The notes: generated from the sequence alone by a model not told the origin. Numbered from the stretch's first letter, positions 15,136 to 24,806 are shown. The stretch: DNA of 32,433 nucleotides from Pseudomonadota bacterium (GCA_029777855.1 JAKORL010000082.1:1-32433), one strand, 5' to 3'. Program-made: numbers and translations.

Positions 15136-16313
15136 GCCAGCTTATTCTCAATAGGAGCTTCACCATCAAGAGTTTCCTCATCTGAATTCGTGTCGCCCTT
15201 GATAGCTTTCAATACAGGCTCCATTAATTCCTGATGCTGCTTTTGATCCGAAGTCCAAAACTGCCGTGAATTCCACCGTTGCATTCCCTCTTCCGTCGAT
15301 TTTGCGTGACGGCATAATGCTTGTTTCAAAGTGACTTCTTGATAATAAACATTATTAAATGATTTATAAAATAATTCAATAACACTGTAGTGCTCAACTG
15401 ACTCAAAATACCCTTTTAATTTTTTACTCAGTTCTTCAACAGAATATTTATGAATAGTTGAAACGCATTTTCCATCAATCATTTCAATTGTTGCACTTCC
15501 GGTAAATACTGAAAATAGCTTTGATACCTCATAAAGAAAATCAATATCTATGCAAAAATCTTCATCGGCATTATTTGACTCATTGTAGAATAAACAGAGC
15601 AAATCATCATATCTCTTTTGAGAGATTTGCCTTAATGACAAACATTGTCGTAAGGCATTGAAACGAGCATCTCGAGCACCAAAACCTTCTTCGAAAAATG
15701 AAAGCATGGCTTGCTGAAAATGCTTAGGCTGCATTTTTCCTTCGTGAATTAAAGCACGTGCATGATTTGTAAATATCAATTCTAATTCTTTTAACCAAGC
15801 CTGAGGCTCCTGAGGTACCTTCTCAAGAATCGCGACAATCTCACGGAGTCTTTGACCGAACTCCATATAAGCAGGAGAAAATTGATCTGCTAAAGGAGAA
15901 ATATTCACTGACTTTTTACCGGCCTTACGTGCTTCTTCCATTTTTTTGCGTGTATCGGTTTCACTCTCAAGCTGATGATCATTATAGATTGTTAATATTT
16001 TATTCAATTTACGAGTAAGATCGCTTTTTTCCCAAAATTCTTTCAAAAGCTGATAATATAATCCGCTACCTACAAAAAAAGCATTTCTTTGCAATAACTC
16101 TTGCCTTTTTCCATCGTCGCCGATGTTACCTGCAGGGATATTCATAGGAGATCTTAATACATAACCATTACGATCATATCGATAATAGCCTTCAATGACA
16201 CGATATTGCTCATCGGCAAACTTTAATTAGCTTTGTATTGCTTTAAGGGCTGTATACAGACTTACATTGCTACTTTCTTCTTGATTTCCAATGTTATTAG
16301 GAATCTTTTGCAT
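15132..16313 (-). pseudogene. Unknown gene interrupted by an in-frame TAA at codon 29
   Basis: The long open part (15132-16145, 337 residues from an ATG giving MNIPAGNIGDD) is not recognised: helical, charged, no signal peptide. Upstream the same frame stays open for 27 more codons (LKFADEQYRVIEGYYRYDRN...) up to a TAA at 16229-16227. Beyond that TAA the frame continues for 28 codons to an ATG at 16313, which has GAGGTG upstream and a good promoter. The ATG at 16145 has no ribosome binding site. The simplest reading is a gene of about 393 codons recently broken by one nonsense mutation. Alternatives are re-initiation at 16145, readthrough, or a sequencing error. It belongs to the island splitting the ccm genes. 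Confidence 0.6.
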
Positions 16314-16346
16314 TTTTTACACCTCTACAATATTAAAAACAAAGCT

Positions 16347-16375
16347 TTTATAACATAATTATGTAATTTTTACAA
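16347..16375 (-). promoter_or_regulatory. Promoter of the interrupted unknown gene
   Basis: On the minus strand TTGTAA (16375-16370), a 17-base spacer and TATAAA (16352-16347) stand 33 bases before the upstream ATG. The spacer contains the perfect palindrome ACATAATTATGT, a possible operator. Confidence 0.5.
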
Positions 16376-16395
16376 GTCTAAGGTGTACTTTGGGT

Positions 16396-17055
16396 CTATT
16401 CTAAACCGAATCGCACTGCAGAAGAGGCTGCCCAAGGAATAAAGGTAATACAGAGAACCAACATCGCGGCGAGGAATAATAAAGGCGAGAGAATTGGCTG
16501 GCCCAGTGTAGCCGTCATGACGCTGCTGGTACCAAAAATAAGGACGGGGATATAGAGCGGCAAAACGAGAAGCGTGAGCAAGAGGCCGGCATTACGAAGA
16601 CCGAGTGTTAACCCAACACCCGCAGCCCCGATAAAACTTAATATCGGTGTGCCTAGCAGTAAACTGATTACGAGAGCGCCTACTCCACTCCATGATAAAA
16701 AAAGCATTTTTCCAAGAACTGGTGACATAATGACGAGCGGCAATCCAGTAACCAACCAATGCGCCCATACTTTTGCAAAAATTAATCCAGGTAGTGAAAC
16801 AGGGCATAAAATACACTGCTCTAGAAATCCGTCGGCGTGATCTTGTCGTAATAAGCCATTTAATGCCATTAGGGCTGATAATAACGCAGCTACCCACAAT
16901 ACTGCAGGAGCCATTGCTTGAATGAGTGCAGGGTCTACACTTAATGCCATTGGAAATAACGCAATAACCATGACAAAAAACAGTACAGGCAGCAGTAATT
17001 CTGCTCGATTACGAAAATTCGCGATAAGATCATGTAGCCAAAATTGACGAAGCAT
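16396..17055 (-). CDS. ccmB: Haem exporter membrane protein CcmB
   Basis: The ABC-2 type membrane subunit that works with the CcmA ATPase to release haem-loaded CcmE. The 219 residues match the family and contain six hydrophobic helices; the N-terminal LLRQ/HDLIANFRNRAELLLPVLFF pattern and LLRQDHADGFLEQCILCP are typical. AGGA lies eight bases before ATG. It follows ccmA after a 109-bp gap with no recognised gene, which is unusual because the two normally touch. Its usual neighbour ccmC lies beyond an accessory island. Confidence 0.94.
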   Translation of the reverse strand: MLRQFWLHDLIANFRNRAELLLPVLFFVMVIALFPMALSVDPALIQAMAPAVLWVAALLSALMALNGLLRQDHADGFLEQCILCPVSLPGLIFAKVWAHWLVTGLPLVIMSPVLGKMLFLSWSGVGALVISLLLGTPILSFIGAAGVGLTLGLRNAGLLLTLLVLPLYIPVLIFGTSSVMTATLGQPILSPLLFLAAMLVLCITFIPWAASSAVRFGLE

Positions 17056-17164
17056 CAGTTCTATCCTGCTTTAAATATCAGCATTATCCAATGTACAATA
17101 GTTTGCAAACTTCTCATTTGAATATTGCTTACGATCATTTTCACGGAACATTCACCCAATTCAA

Positions 17165-17803
17165 TCATCTTAAATACAACATTTGTATTGTTAATTCGTT
17201 GATCACAACAGGCTGATGCGATGTCAGCACAACCATCCCACCTGATTGAATATGCTCTCCAATTACATTTTCCAGCACTTCAATTCCACCCACATCAATA
17301 GAATTAAAAGGCTCATCCAACAACCAAAGCGTGCATTTTTTTGCCAACAGCCTCGCCAACGCAACTCGTTGCTTTTGCCCGGCCGATAACGTATCGCATA
17401 AATGATTTTTTAAATGCTTGATACCCATACGGGTTAACACATCATCAATAATTTCTCCAGCACCATCAAATTTTTTTGAATCAATAAATATTTTGATGTT
17501 TTCTGCAACAGTGAGGCGTTCTTTTAATCCTAACTTATGACCTAAATAACCCATATCGCTTTTAAATTGAATGGGATTAGAAGCACTTAATTGTCCCTGC
17601 CAAAAAATTTCTCCTTCGACTGGCTGAAGTAATCCGCATAATATGCGTAATAAGCTGGATTTTCCTACACCATTTTCCCCATGTACGTGTATTATTTCAC
17701 CAGGATTTAGAGTGAAATTAATTCCACGAAATAAGAGCTTGTCATTACGAAGACAGGTCAAATTTTTAACAATTAATCCAGAGGCGGCTGAAGCAGAAAT
17801 CAC
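17165..17803 (-). CDS. ccmA: Haem exporter ATP-binding protein CcmA
   Basis: The ATPase of the CcmABCD complex; ATP hydrolysis releases holo-CcmE. The 212 residues include Walker A GENGVGKSS (42-50), the signature LSAGQKQRVALARL (139-152), Walker B LWLLDEP (159-165) and the switch histidine in TSHQP. Start is GTG at 17803, only three bases after the galU stop, so the gene is transcribed with galU. Confidence 0.95.
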   Translation of the reverse strand: MISASAASGLIVKNLTCLRNDKLLFRGINFTLNPGEIIHVHGENGVGKSSLLRILCGLLQPVEGEIFWQGQLSASNPIQFKSDMGYLGHKLGLKERLTVAENIKIFIDSKKFDGAGEIIDDVLTRMGIKHLKNHLCDTLSAGQKQRVALARLLAKKCTLWLLDEPFNSIDVGGIEVLENVIGEHIQSGGMVVLTSHQPVVINELTIQMLYLR

Positions 17804-17806
17804 GCA

Positions 17807-18700
17807 TTAAATCTCACAGAGTTCTTGCAACGTCAAGCTGCTTAAATAAGCCCGAAATTCTTCACCCACTTCAGGATGACGCAGCGCATAATTCACTGTA
17901 GCTTGTAAATAACCTAATTTACTTCCGCAATCGTAGCGTACACCATGAAATTGATAGGCAAAAACATCTTCTTCTTTTAACATTTTCGAGATCGCGTCAG
18001 TTAGTTGAATTTCACCGCCAGCTCCTCGACCAATTACCGCTAAATGCTGGAATATTTTCGGTGTCAAAATATAGCGTCCTACGGCTGCCAAATTCGAAGG
18101 TGCTTCAGAAGGTTTCGGTTTTTCAACAATATCTCGCAAACAACCGGTAGAGGGGTCTCTTTCATCTAATGCCATAATTCCGTATTTGTGTGTTTCATCA
18201 GGTGAAACACGCTGCGCAGCAATCACACTACTCGCCGTGCTCTGATACATATCAACCATGCGTTCTAAACAATAAGGCCCTTCACAATCGATTAGGTCAT
18301 CAGCTAAGAGCACAGCAAAAGGCTCATCACCAATAAGAGATTGAGCACACAGCACAGCGTGCCCTAAGCCCAATTGATTGGGCTGGCGTACATACGCACA
18401 ACTAACCCCCGGAGGCAGGATATCCTTGACGATAGACAACATATCGAGCTTGCCACGCTCTTCTAGCTTAGATTCAAGCTCAAAATTCGAGTCAAAATGG
18501 TCTTCTATGGCACGTTTGCTCGAACTTGTTACAAAAATGAGTTGAGTAATCCCAGCAGCTATCGCCTCTTCAACTGCATATTGAATCAGTGGAATATCCA
18601 CGATTGGAAGCATTTCTTTAGGGCTAGCCTTGGTTGCAGGCAAGAAACGAGTACCCATTCCCGCTACTGGAAATACCGCTTTAGTCACTTTTTTCAGCAT
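17807..18700 (-). CDS. galU: UTP--glucose-1-phosphate uridylyltransferase
   Basis: Makes UDP-glucose from UTP and glucose-1-phosphate for LPS and other glycans. The 297 residues carry the nucleotide-binding motif [20 protein letters not shown] (10-29), the LADDLID region, EKP, and the conserved [12 protein letters not shown] near the C-terminus. AAGG lies upstream of ATG. It is the first gene of a galU-ccmA-ccmB unit. Confidence 0.96.
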   Translation of the reverse strand: MLKKVTKAVFPVAGMGTRFLPATKASPKEMLPIVDIPLIQYAVEEAIAAGITQLIFVTSSSKRAIEDHFDSNFELESKLEERGKLDMLSIVKDILPPGVSCAYVRQPNQLGLGHAVLCAQSLIGDEPFAVLLADDLIDCEGPYCLERMVDMYQSTASSVIAAQRVSPDETHKYGIMALDERDPSTGCLRDIVEKPKPSEAPSNLAAVGRYILTPKIFQHLAVIGRGAGGEIQLTDAISKMLKEEDVFAYQFHGVRYDCGSKLGYLQATVNYALRHPEVGEEFRAYLSSLTLQELCEI

Positions 18701-18734
18701 GATGTCGCCTTCTAGGATTGATCAATTGGTGGCA

Positions 18735-18763
18735 ATCTTAAGCGAATTTAACGAGTACCACAA
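18735..18763 (-). promoter_or_regulatory. Candidate promoter of galU
   Basis: Minus-strand TTGTGG (18763-18758), a 17-base spacer and TAAGAT (18740-18735) lie 35 bases before the galU start. Sequence match only. Confidence 0.4.
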
Positions 18764-18829
18764 CACCGATTATGAGGCTTAGTCGCTTCCAACATCTACT
18801 CATTAAGACTATCTATTGACAGTTTTGCA

Positions 18830-18838
18830 TGGTATAAT
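18830..18838 (+). promoter_or_regulatory. Extended -10 promoter of the SET-domain gene
   Basis: TGGTATAAT contains a perfect -10 (18833-18838) with the TGN extension. A TTGACA at 18816 is too close (11 bases) to act as its -35. Transcription would begin near 18845, downstream of which only the ATG at 18884 has a good ribosome binding site. Confidence 0.5.
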
Positions 18839-18883
18839 GACAAATTAGTGGAACAAATATTAAACGTAACGTTGAGGCGCGCC

Positions 18884-20569
18884 ATGAAACTAACACCAGA
18901 ATTTATTGCAAAACTATTAGCTGACAAAACGGGTAATCCCAACGTACAGGTAGTCAGTTCTAACGACCCATCAGTACAAGCCATACTACCAAAACGCTTA
19001 CAAAACAATTCCGCAGATTTAGAAGGCCCTCTAGAACCCGTCTTTTACGCTAAAACTCAAGAATCGTTGTTAATCTCAGATAAACCTCCGATGCTGGGCG
19101 GCATTGTAAAATCACTTCCAACCATACAATTTTGTTCTCAAGAAAAAATACAATGGTCTGAAGCGCCATTACTCCATCGTAAACGTAGAGAAAATCTATT
19201 TCATCATGTTGCACGCGTAAACCTAGAAGTTCATGCATTGCAAACCTGGTTTCAGGGCGCCAATCATTTTGTTATCGCCAATATGAGCGCTAATCAAAAT
19301 GAAAATTTTAGATCAATTGGAAAAGGTGCTTTTTATTTTTCAAAAGATAAAAACCCAATCCCTGCTGGAGTCTGTGTTGCAAATTATGCCGGAATCATCA
19401 TTTCACAAGGCGATGGAAAATTTTACGCTAATGGTTTTCTGGCTGGAAAACAAATTAATGAGATGAATACATTTTGCCAATTCTACGGCAACGCGCTGTA
19501 CGATGCTCAATCTGTCCGAAATACTACCACCTACTTTCAACACGCACCTCTTGAAGAAGAGCTTGAAGGAATTAATATGCCTCAAAATCTAAAAAAGCTC
19601 GTGCTTACTGCCAATCTAGTCCCAAACCTAGGTGTTAATTCTCCAATTCCTACGATCAGTTTCATTGCCAGACGTGAAATACAACACGGAGAGCCACTTT
19701 GCTATCCCTATGGTAATTATTGGAAAGATATGGCAGCAAATAAACAAGGAGATGGTAGCTATGCATTATTTGATTTAGACGGCGATATTATTGGCACAGT
19801 AAACCTGAAAAATCAATTTACGCCTAATCCCAAATACAATCCAGAAGGTAAAAAACCAGCACCCCGCTGTAATGCGATGGCAAATGACAAAGTGTGCGAT
19901 CTCCTTGCATCAAATACAAAAATTAATAAAGATTGTGCAGCCATTTTTCAAGCAAATATTCGTTTCATCATTAATCTTTATCTCAACCGAAAAAACACTG
20001 ATGATCGAGACTATTATGAAAAAAACGACTTATTAATATTAAAAAGGATTCAAACCATTTGTCTTCAAGATGCTCCTCAGATGGTATCCGATGAACTTGA
20101 GCCTTTTTTGAAAAAACTCGAGATTTCTCACCCTCATCTCAATTCAGTGAGACTTGAATTATTTATACAACTTAAATTCTACCAACATCATCATAGATTA
20201 CTTAATCCAAAATCAAGCAACGCCAGCGTTGCTACAACGCCACTTCCACAAACTCCAACAATAGGACTCTTAGACGAACCCACGATAAAGGTGCTTTACG
20301 CTGAATTGAAACTAAAAACTATTGCTACAGGTTGGAAAATGGATACCCATCAAAATTTTTGGATAGAAGGTGATGAGACACAATTAAGACTAATTCGCGC
20401 TCATTTATCTGAGCAGTCCGTTAATTCTATTTTTCAAAAAACCGCTGATGGCAAACAGTTTCGCTTAAAACTGCCAGCATCAAATCTATTAAACAAGCAT
20501 TTAATACCTATGAAAACAGTTGAGACAAATAATCCTACGCATATTTCTGATCATCTAAAAAATAAATAG
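18884..20569 (+). CDS. SET-domain-like protein, candidate lysine methyltransferase or effector
   Basis: A 561-residue protein. Residues about 143-283 follow the SET fold: SIGKGAFYF and AGVCVANYAGIII (G-x-G-x-F...Y-x-G-E position), then LTANLVPNLGVN where SET enzymes have the R-F-x-N-H-S-x-x-P-N knot, then ISFIARREIQHGEPLCYPYGNYW, close to the usual (V/A)-x-x-D/E-I-x-x-G-E-E-L-x-x-D-Y-G. The N-H-S residues that bind the methyl donor are replaced (T-A-N), although P-N and the tyrosines remain, so activity is uncertain. The N-terminal 140 and C-terminal 280 residues are unrecognised. No signal peptide. A GTG at 18848 is in frame, but GAGG before ATG 18884 and the promoter position favour the latter. 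SET proteins of intracellular bacteria such as Legionella RomA/LegAS4 act on host chromatin; that role here is inference. It is convergent with lapB. Confidence 0.7.
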   Translation: MKLTPEFIAKLLADKTGNPNVQVVSSNDPSVQAILPKRLQNNSADLEGPLEPVFYAKTQESLLISDKPPMLGGIVKSLPTIQFCSQEKIQWSEAPLLHRKRRENLFHHVARVNLEVHALQTWFQGANHFVIANMSANQNENFRSIGKGAFYFSKDKNPIPAGVCVANYAGIIISQGDGKFYANGFLAGKQINEMNTFCQFYGNALYDAQSVRNTTTYFQHAPLEEELEGINMPQNLKKLVLTANLVPNLGVNSPIPTISFIARREIQHGEPLCYPYGNYWKDMAANKQGDGSYALFDLDGDIIGTVNLKNQFTPNPKYNPEGKKPAPRCNAMANDKVCDLLASNTKINKDCAAIFQANIRFIINLYLNRKNTDDRDYYEKNDLLILKRIQTICLQDAPQMVSDELEPFLKKLEISHPHLNSVRLELFIQLKFYQHHHRLLNPKSSNASVATTPLPQTPTIGLLDEPTIKVLYAELKLKTIATGWKMDTHQNFWIEGDETQLRLIRAHLSEQSVNSIFQKTADGKQFRLKLPASNLLNKHLIPMKTVETNNPTHISDHLKNK

Positions 20570-20572
20570 TGA

Positions 20573-21742
20573 TCAATCGCCCTCAATGCCTTGGATAGCG
20601 CGAACAGTGCTCCATTGATGACAACTTGGACACTGCCAATATAATTGATTTCCTGAAAAACCACATTGCACACATCGATAAACAGGTTTACGCGTGAGCA
20701 ATTGAGTGACAAGATTATTCAATAACTCCAACTTATCCTTCGTATCACCCACCGTGTTGCCTAAATACAAATGAATCAAGCGATTTAGTCCACGCAATGA
20801 TGGATGATGTCGAATTTGCTCTGCAACAAAATCAATAGCCGGCCTGTCGCCCTCACGTTGACGAATTAAATCCGACAGTGCAAGAATTACCGAAATTCTC
20901 GGATGCTCTTCTAAACACTCCCACAAATAATCAAACAACAGCTGCTCTTGACCTAAATGATGATAACACTGTCGAATCGGCTCTATTGTTTCTGCAATAT
21001 AATCAGGATCATTAGACTTCACCAATTTTAATTGCTTCAAAGCAGACTTATATTCACCTTCTTGAATCGCCAAATCCGCTAAAGCTAAACAGCCTCTCAC
21101 ACAATGCTTATCGGTTCTCACAGCCAACTTCAAATGTGCTTGCGCCTCATCAACTCGATTATCCAGTAATTCTTTGGCGGCTAACTCACAGTAATAATGA
21201 GCGATAATTGATTGCATAGGAATTCGTGTCATTAATTGCAATTTTTCAGCTGTTTGTATTGCTTTAAACCACTCTTTTTCTTGCTCATAAATGGTCTGCA
21301 AATACTGTAAACTCCGCTTAACCTCTCCACCAATTGATACCAACTCTAAAAATAATTTTTCAGCTCGATCCAACACACCGGCTTTTAAATAATCCTGCCC
21401 TAACTCCAACATCACATGAATTCTAAGTGATTTATCCAAATTAGGGCGGGCAATTAAATTCTGGTGAATTCGAATGGCACGATCTACCTCACCGCGCTGC
21501 CTAAATAATGCACCCAACGCTAAATGCGTTTCAGCAGTATCTCCGTTGACTTCGAGTAATTTAATTAAAACATCGACTGCGCGATCGGGTTCTTCATTAA
21601 TGAGGTAAGTTAGACCTAAAAAATAATCAGAAGGTATAGCGTTTTTTAAATTTGGCAGTACGAGTTTTTCACCTCGTCTCCCTAGATACCAGCCAGTAAA
21701 CGCGGCAACGGGTAACAACAAAAACAGTAATTGCCACATCAT
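20573..21742 (-). CDS. lapB: Lipopolysaccharide assembly protein LapB (YciM)
   Basis: An inner-membrane protein that promotes FtsH-dependent turnover of LpxC and so limits LPS synthesis. Of 389 residues, the first about 20 form a membrane anchor (MMWQLLFLLLPVAAFTGWYL), followed by about nine tetratricopeptide repeats and a C-terminal rubredoxin-like zinc ribbon with CVQC (357-360) and CPSC (371-374). Length and layout are standard. AGGTG lies before the first ATG. It follows lapA by 10 bp. Confidence 0.95.
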   Translation of the reverse strand: MMWQLLFLLLPVAAFTGWYLGRRGEKLVLPNLKNAIPSDYFLGLTYLINEEPDRAVDVLIKLLEVNGDTAETHLALGALFRQRGEVDRAIRIHQNLIARPNLDKSLRIHVMLELGQDYLKAGVLDRAEKLFLELVSIGGEVKRSLQYLQTIYEQEKEWFKAIQTAEKLQLMTRIPMQSIIAHYYCELAAKELLDNRVDEAQAHLKLAVRTDKHCVRGCLALADLAIQEGEYKSALKQLKLVKSNDPDYIAETIEPIRQCYHHLGQEQLLFDYLWECLEEHPRISVILALSDLIRQREGDRPAIDFVAEQIRHHPSLRGLNRLIHLYLGNTVGDTKDKLELLNNLVTQLLTRKPVYRCVQCGFSGNQLYWQCPSCHQWSTVRAIQGIEGD

Positions 21743-21752
21743 AGAAAATCAC

Positions 21753-22043
21753 CTACTCGATTTGCTTAGAAGGCAAAGTGCGTAAATGTTCTATTTCTTT
21801 TTCGAAAAATTTAATCCGGTTTTTCATTTGTCTATTACTTCGTTTCAATCTGAAGAGTGAAGGGACTGATAACAATAGACCAATCAAAGCACCAGCTGCC
21901 AATGTAATTGCTATCAACAAGGCTAATGAAATTTCCTTTGCATCAAAATAATAATTGAGTGGTACAGATTTGGCATTCAAAATAGCAAACGAGACGCCAA
22001 TGGCAATTATGACTAACATAACGAGTGTTTTGATCAGTTTCAT
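21753..22043 (-). CDS. lapA: LapA domain protein (DUF1049), LPS assembly
   Basis: A 96-residue partner of LapB with two membrane helices (4-22 and 40-63) and a charged coiled-coil tail (about 68-92, RLKRSNRQMKNRIKFFEKEI). The N-x-x-x-V-x-x-N-Y region after the first helix is typical. GGGAGG precedes the ATG. In many gammaproteobacteria ihfB lies between rpsA and lapA; here there is only a palindrome. Confidence 0.93.
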   Translation of the reverse strand: MKLIKTLVMLVIIAIGVSFAILNAKSVPLNYYFDAKEISLALLIAITLAAGALIGLLLSVPSLFRLKRSNRQMKNRIKFFEKEIEHLRTLPSKQIE

Positions 22044-22125
22044 GATGTCCTCCCTTGCTGCTTTCAGTCACGTTAATACACAAACACGAGACACAAAAAA
22101 GTATTTTCCTTTCCTCTCAAGGCAA

Positions 22126-22221
22126 GAAGGTGTCAGATCTAATATTTATACTAGTTTTCACGCCTGTTACTAATAGCTCACTTCTAAATGAGCTAGTATA
22201 AATATTAGATCTGACACCTTC
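22126..22221. repeat. Long perfect palindrome with GGTGTCAGATCT tip (REP/MITE-like)
   Basis: The arm 22126-22154 is repeated as an exact reverse complement at 22193-22221 (29 of 29), separated by 38 bases that include a smaller hairpin (AGCTCA...TGAGCT). It lies between rpsA and lapA and may end or stabilise the rpsA transcript. The tip GAAGGTGTCAG(A)TCT is common with the element at 13951; the inner stem sequence differs. Confidence 0.8.
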
Positions 22222-22250
22222 CCCATTATATGGATCAGTTTAAAAAACGA

Positions 22251-23921
22251 TTAACTCTCGCTTTTTCCACCGCCCATTTTTTCTTTCAAAATATCACCCA
22301 AGGTTGCACTTGGCGGAGCCGATGTGCCTTCTTGAGCTTCGCGTTGACCGTTTTGTGATGGCTCTTTCATCGATAAAGAAACCATTCTACCTTTGCGATC
22401 TGGTCCTAATATGCGCGCTTCGACTTCCTCGTCTACTTTGAGGAAATCACGCACATCATTAACGCGTTCATTACTGATTTCGCCAGCGCGAATAACGCCT
22501 TGGATATCATCACCTAAATCAACAATCGCTCGTTTTGCATCGACTTCAATAATTTTTCCTGATACTCGCGAACCTTTTTCATGTTTATCAAAAAAGTTTC
22601 CTAGAGGATCTGGTTGTAATTGTTTGATGCCGAGTGAAATTCTTTCACGATCAGGATCAATAGCAAGAATGATCGCTTCAACTTCTTGACCCTTAGTGTA
22701 TAGACGCACTGCAGATTCACCTGGTTCAGTCCAAGAAATATCAGACAAATGCACTAAACCATCAATGCCACCTTCAAGTCCGATAAAAATACCGAAATCT
22801 GTAATGGATTTAATCGATCCTTTAATGATTTCATCTTTGTTGTGGTTTTGGGCATACGCTTCCCACGGATTAGTTTGACATTGTTTGATACCTAATGAAA
22901 TTCGACGACGTTCTTCATCGATATCCAATACCATTACTTCAACTTCATCACCTAATTGAACGACTTTTGAAGGATGAATATTTTTGTTGGTCCAATCCAT
23001 TTCTGACATGTGAACCAAACCTTCAATGCCTTCTTCCAATTGGACGAAGCAACCATAATCTGCAATATTAGTAACAGTTCCGAATAAACGAGTATTAACC
23101 GGATAACGTCGAGCAATATTTTCCCATGGATCTTCACCCATTTGTTTGAGTCCAAGAGAAACTCGTTTTTTATCTTTGTCGAATTTAAGGACTTTAACAG
23201 AAATTTCGTCACCCACATTGAGAATTTCGCTCGGATGTTTAACGCGTTTCCACGACATATCGGTAATATGTAAGAGACCGTCAATGCCGCCCAAATCAAC
23301 GAAGGCACCGTAATCAGTAATATTTTTAACCACACCGAGAATTTCTTGGCCTTCTTCAATTTTATCGAGCAACGCTTCGCGTTCTGCACCGGATTCTGCT
23401 TCTACAACGGCACGACGTGAAACAACAATGTTGCTACGTTTTTGATCCATTTTAATCAGTTTAAATTCGAGTTCTTTACCTTCTAAATACCCTGGATCTC
23501 TAACAGGGCGTACATCCACGAGTGATCCGGGTAAGAATGCGCGAATATTATTGATCGCAACTGTAAACCCGCCTTTAACGCGTTCAATAATGATACCGGT
23601 AATGGTTTCATGATTTTTGTACGCTTTTTCAAGCTCTGCCCATGATTCGATGCGTTTTGCTTTGTCACGCGAAAGACGTGTTGCACCAAAGCCATCTTCT
23701 ATTGCTTCAATGATCACATCAATTTGATCACCGGGCTTTACTTCGAGCTCACCCTTCGCATTTTTGAATTCATTGAGATCGATGACTGCATCTGATTTTA
23801 AGCCTGCGTTGACGAGTACAGCATCTTGTCCAATCGCCACAACGCTCGCTCTTACAATTGAGCCTACGCGAAGATTATTTTGTTCCAAACTCTCCGCTAA
23901 TAATTCTGCAAATGTTGACAT
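22251..23921 (-). CDS. rpsA: 30S ribosomal protein S1
   Basis: Brings mRNA to the 30S subunit. The 556 residues (E. coli 557) contain six S1 RNA-binding repeats; the family pattern G-x-V-x-x-I-x-x-x-G-x-F-V-x-L...G-L-V-H-x-S-(D/E) recurs at roughly 190, 275, 365 and 450. The start ATG has AAAGG eight bases upstream. cmk precedes it by 105 bp on the same strand, the usual gammaproteobacterial order. Confidence 0.97.
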   Translation of the reverse strand: MSTFAELLAESLEQNNLRVGSIVRASVVAIGQDAVLVNAGLKSDAVIDLNEFKNAKGELEVKPGDQIDVIIEAIEDGFGATRLSRDKAKRIESWAELEKAYKNHETITGIIIERVKGGFTVAINNIRAFLPGSLVDVRPVRDPGYLEGKELEFKLIKMDQKRSNIVVSRRAVVEAESGAEREALLDKIEEGQEILGVVKNITDYGAFVDLGGIDGLLHITDMSWKRVKHPSEILNVGDEISVKVLKFDKDKKRVSLGLKQMGEDPWENIARRYPVNTRLFGTVTNIADYGCFVQLEEGIEGLVHMSEMDWTNKNIHPSKVVQLGDEVEVMVLDIDEERRRISLGIKQCQTNPWEAYAQNHNKDEIIKGSIKSITDFGIFIGLEGGIDGLVHLSDISWTEPGESAVRLYTKGQEVEAIILAIDPDRERISLGIKQLQPDPLGNFFDKHEKGSRVSGKIIEVDAKRAIVDLGDDIQGVIRAGEISNERVNDVRDFLKVDEEVEARILGPDRKGRMVSLSMKEPSQNGQREAQEGTSAPPSATLGDILKEKMGGGKSES

Positions 23922-24026
23922 TAAAAATACCTTTCACAATTTCAGTTCAATTTCCATTTCGGGAATGAACCAATGGTTAGTTAACATTATTTTCACTCAC
24001 TGAATCTTCAGTCGTGAAAACCCCAA

Positions 24027-24728
24027 TTACACTCGCTCTTTAACTAATTCAAGCACTTTTGCCAAAACCTCATCAGCTGTCAAATCGCTGGTATCGATAG
24101 TGACTGCATCTGTAGCTGCAACCATCGGGGCAATAAGACGTTGGCTATCGCGCTCATCTCGAGCCGCAAGCTCCTGTAATATCTGTGAAAGTTTAACATC
24201 TAACCCACCAGCCTTCAACTGTCTGTAGCGCCTTTCGGCCCTGACCTCAGGGGATGCGTAAAGGTATATTTTTAGGGTTGCGTCGGGAAAAATGACTGTG
24301 CCCATATCACGGCCATCAGTGACCAAGCCAGGCGCCTCTCGAAATGCCCGCTGGCGCGCCAGCAGGGCTCTGCGAACCTCTTTATTGGCAGCCAACTGAG
24401 ACGCTAAATGACCAATAGCTTCCGTATGAAGTTCGGAGACTACATCTCTGCCCTCAAACAAAACCTGCCAATGGTCGTTTCCGAATTCAAACTCCACAGG
24501 CAGCTTCTCAGCGAGTGCTTCAATGGTGTGAAGATCATCTTGAGGGATCTTTCGGTCCAATACAGCCAAGGCCAATATGCGATACAAGGCCCCACTATCC
24601 AGAAAATGCCAGTTTAAATATCGAGCGACTTGCCGACCTAAGGTTCCTTTGCCTGTGCCACTCGGTCCATCAATGGTGATGACTGGAATGTTAGAAGATA
24701 CTGTGTTATCGATATTTTCGCTGGACAT
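24027..24728 (-). CDS. cmk: Cytidylate kinase
   Basis: Phosphorylates CMP and dCMP with ATP. The Walker A loop ITIDGPSGTGKGTLGRQVA stands near the N-terminus (18-36), then LDSGALYR, and later VTDGRDMGTVIFPDA, all family signatures. From the ATG at 24728 the length is 233 residues (E. coli 227), with AAGG eight bases upstream; an earlier in-frame ATG at 24761 has no ribosome binding site. rpsA follows. Upstream, where aroA and serC usually lie, are two giant accessory genes. Confidence 0.95.
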   Translation of the reverse strand: MSSENIDNTVSSNIPVITIDGPSGTGKGTLGRQVARYLNWHFLDSGALYRILALAVLDRKIPQDDLHTIEALAEKLPVEFEFGNDHWQVLFEGRDVVSELHTEAIGHLASQLAANKEVRRALLARQRAFREAPGLVTDGRDMGTVIFPDATLKIYLYASPEVRAERRYRQLKAGGLDVKLSQILQELAARDERDSQRLIAPMVAATDAVTIDTSDLTADEVLAKVLELVKERV

Positions 24729-24806
24729 TGGGTCGGCCTTATCACTCGTAATAGATTGCATTGAGTTTATCGTATAGGACCCGGCCCCTTCAACTCAAAA
24801 ATAACC

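Noticed and set aside
18816..18838. TTGACA plus TATAAT as a classical promoter
   Set aside because: The spacing is 11 bases, far below the 16-18 needed; the site is better explained as an extended -10 promoter.
22952..23389. 145-codon open frame inside rpsA on the same strand
   Set aside because: An alternative-frame shadow of the S1 gene; composition is biased by the S1 codons and there is no start signal.
24729..24806. Terminator or promoter between the giant genes and cmk
   Set aside because: Only a weak GC-rich palindrome and a poor TTGAGT-N18-TACGAT match are present; neither is convincing.
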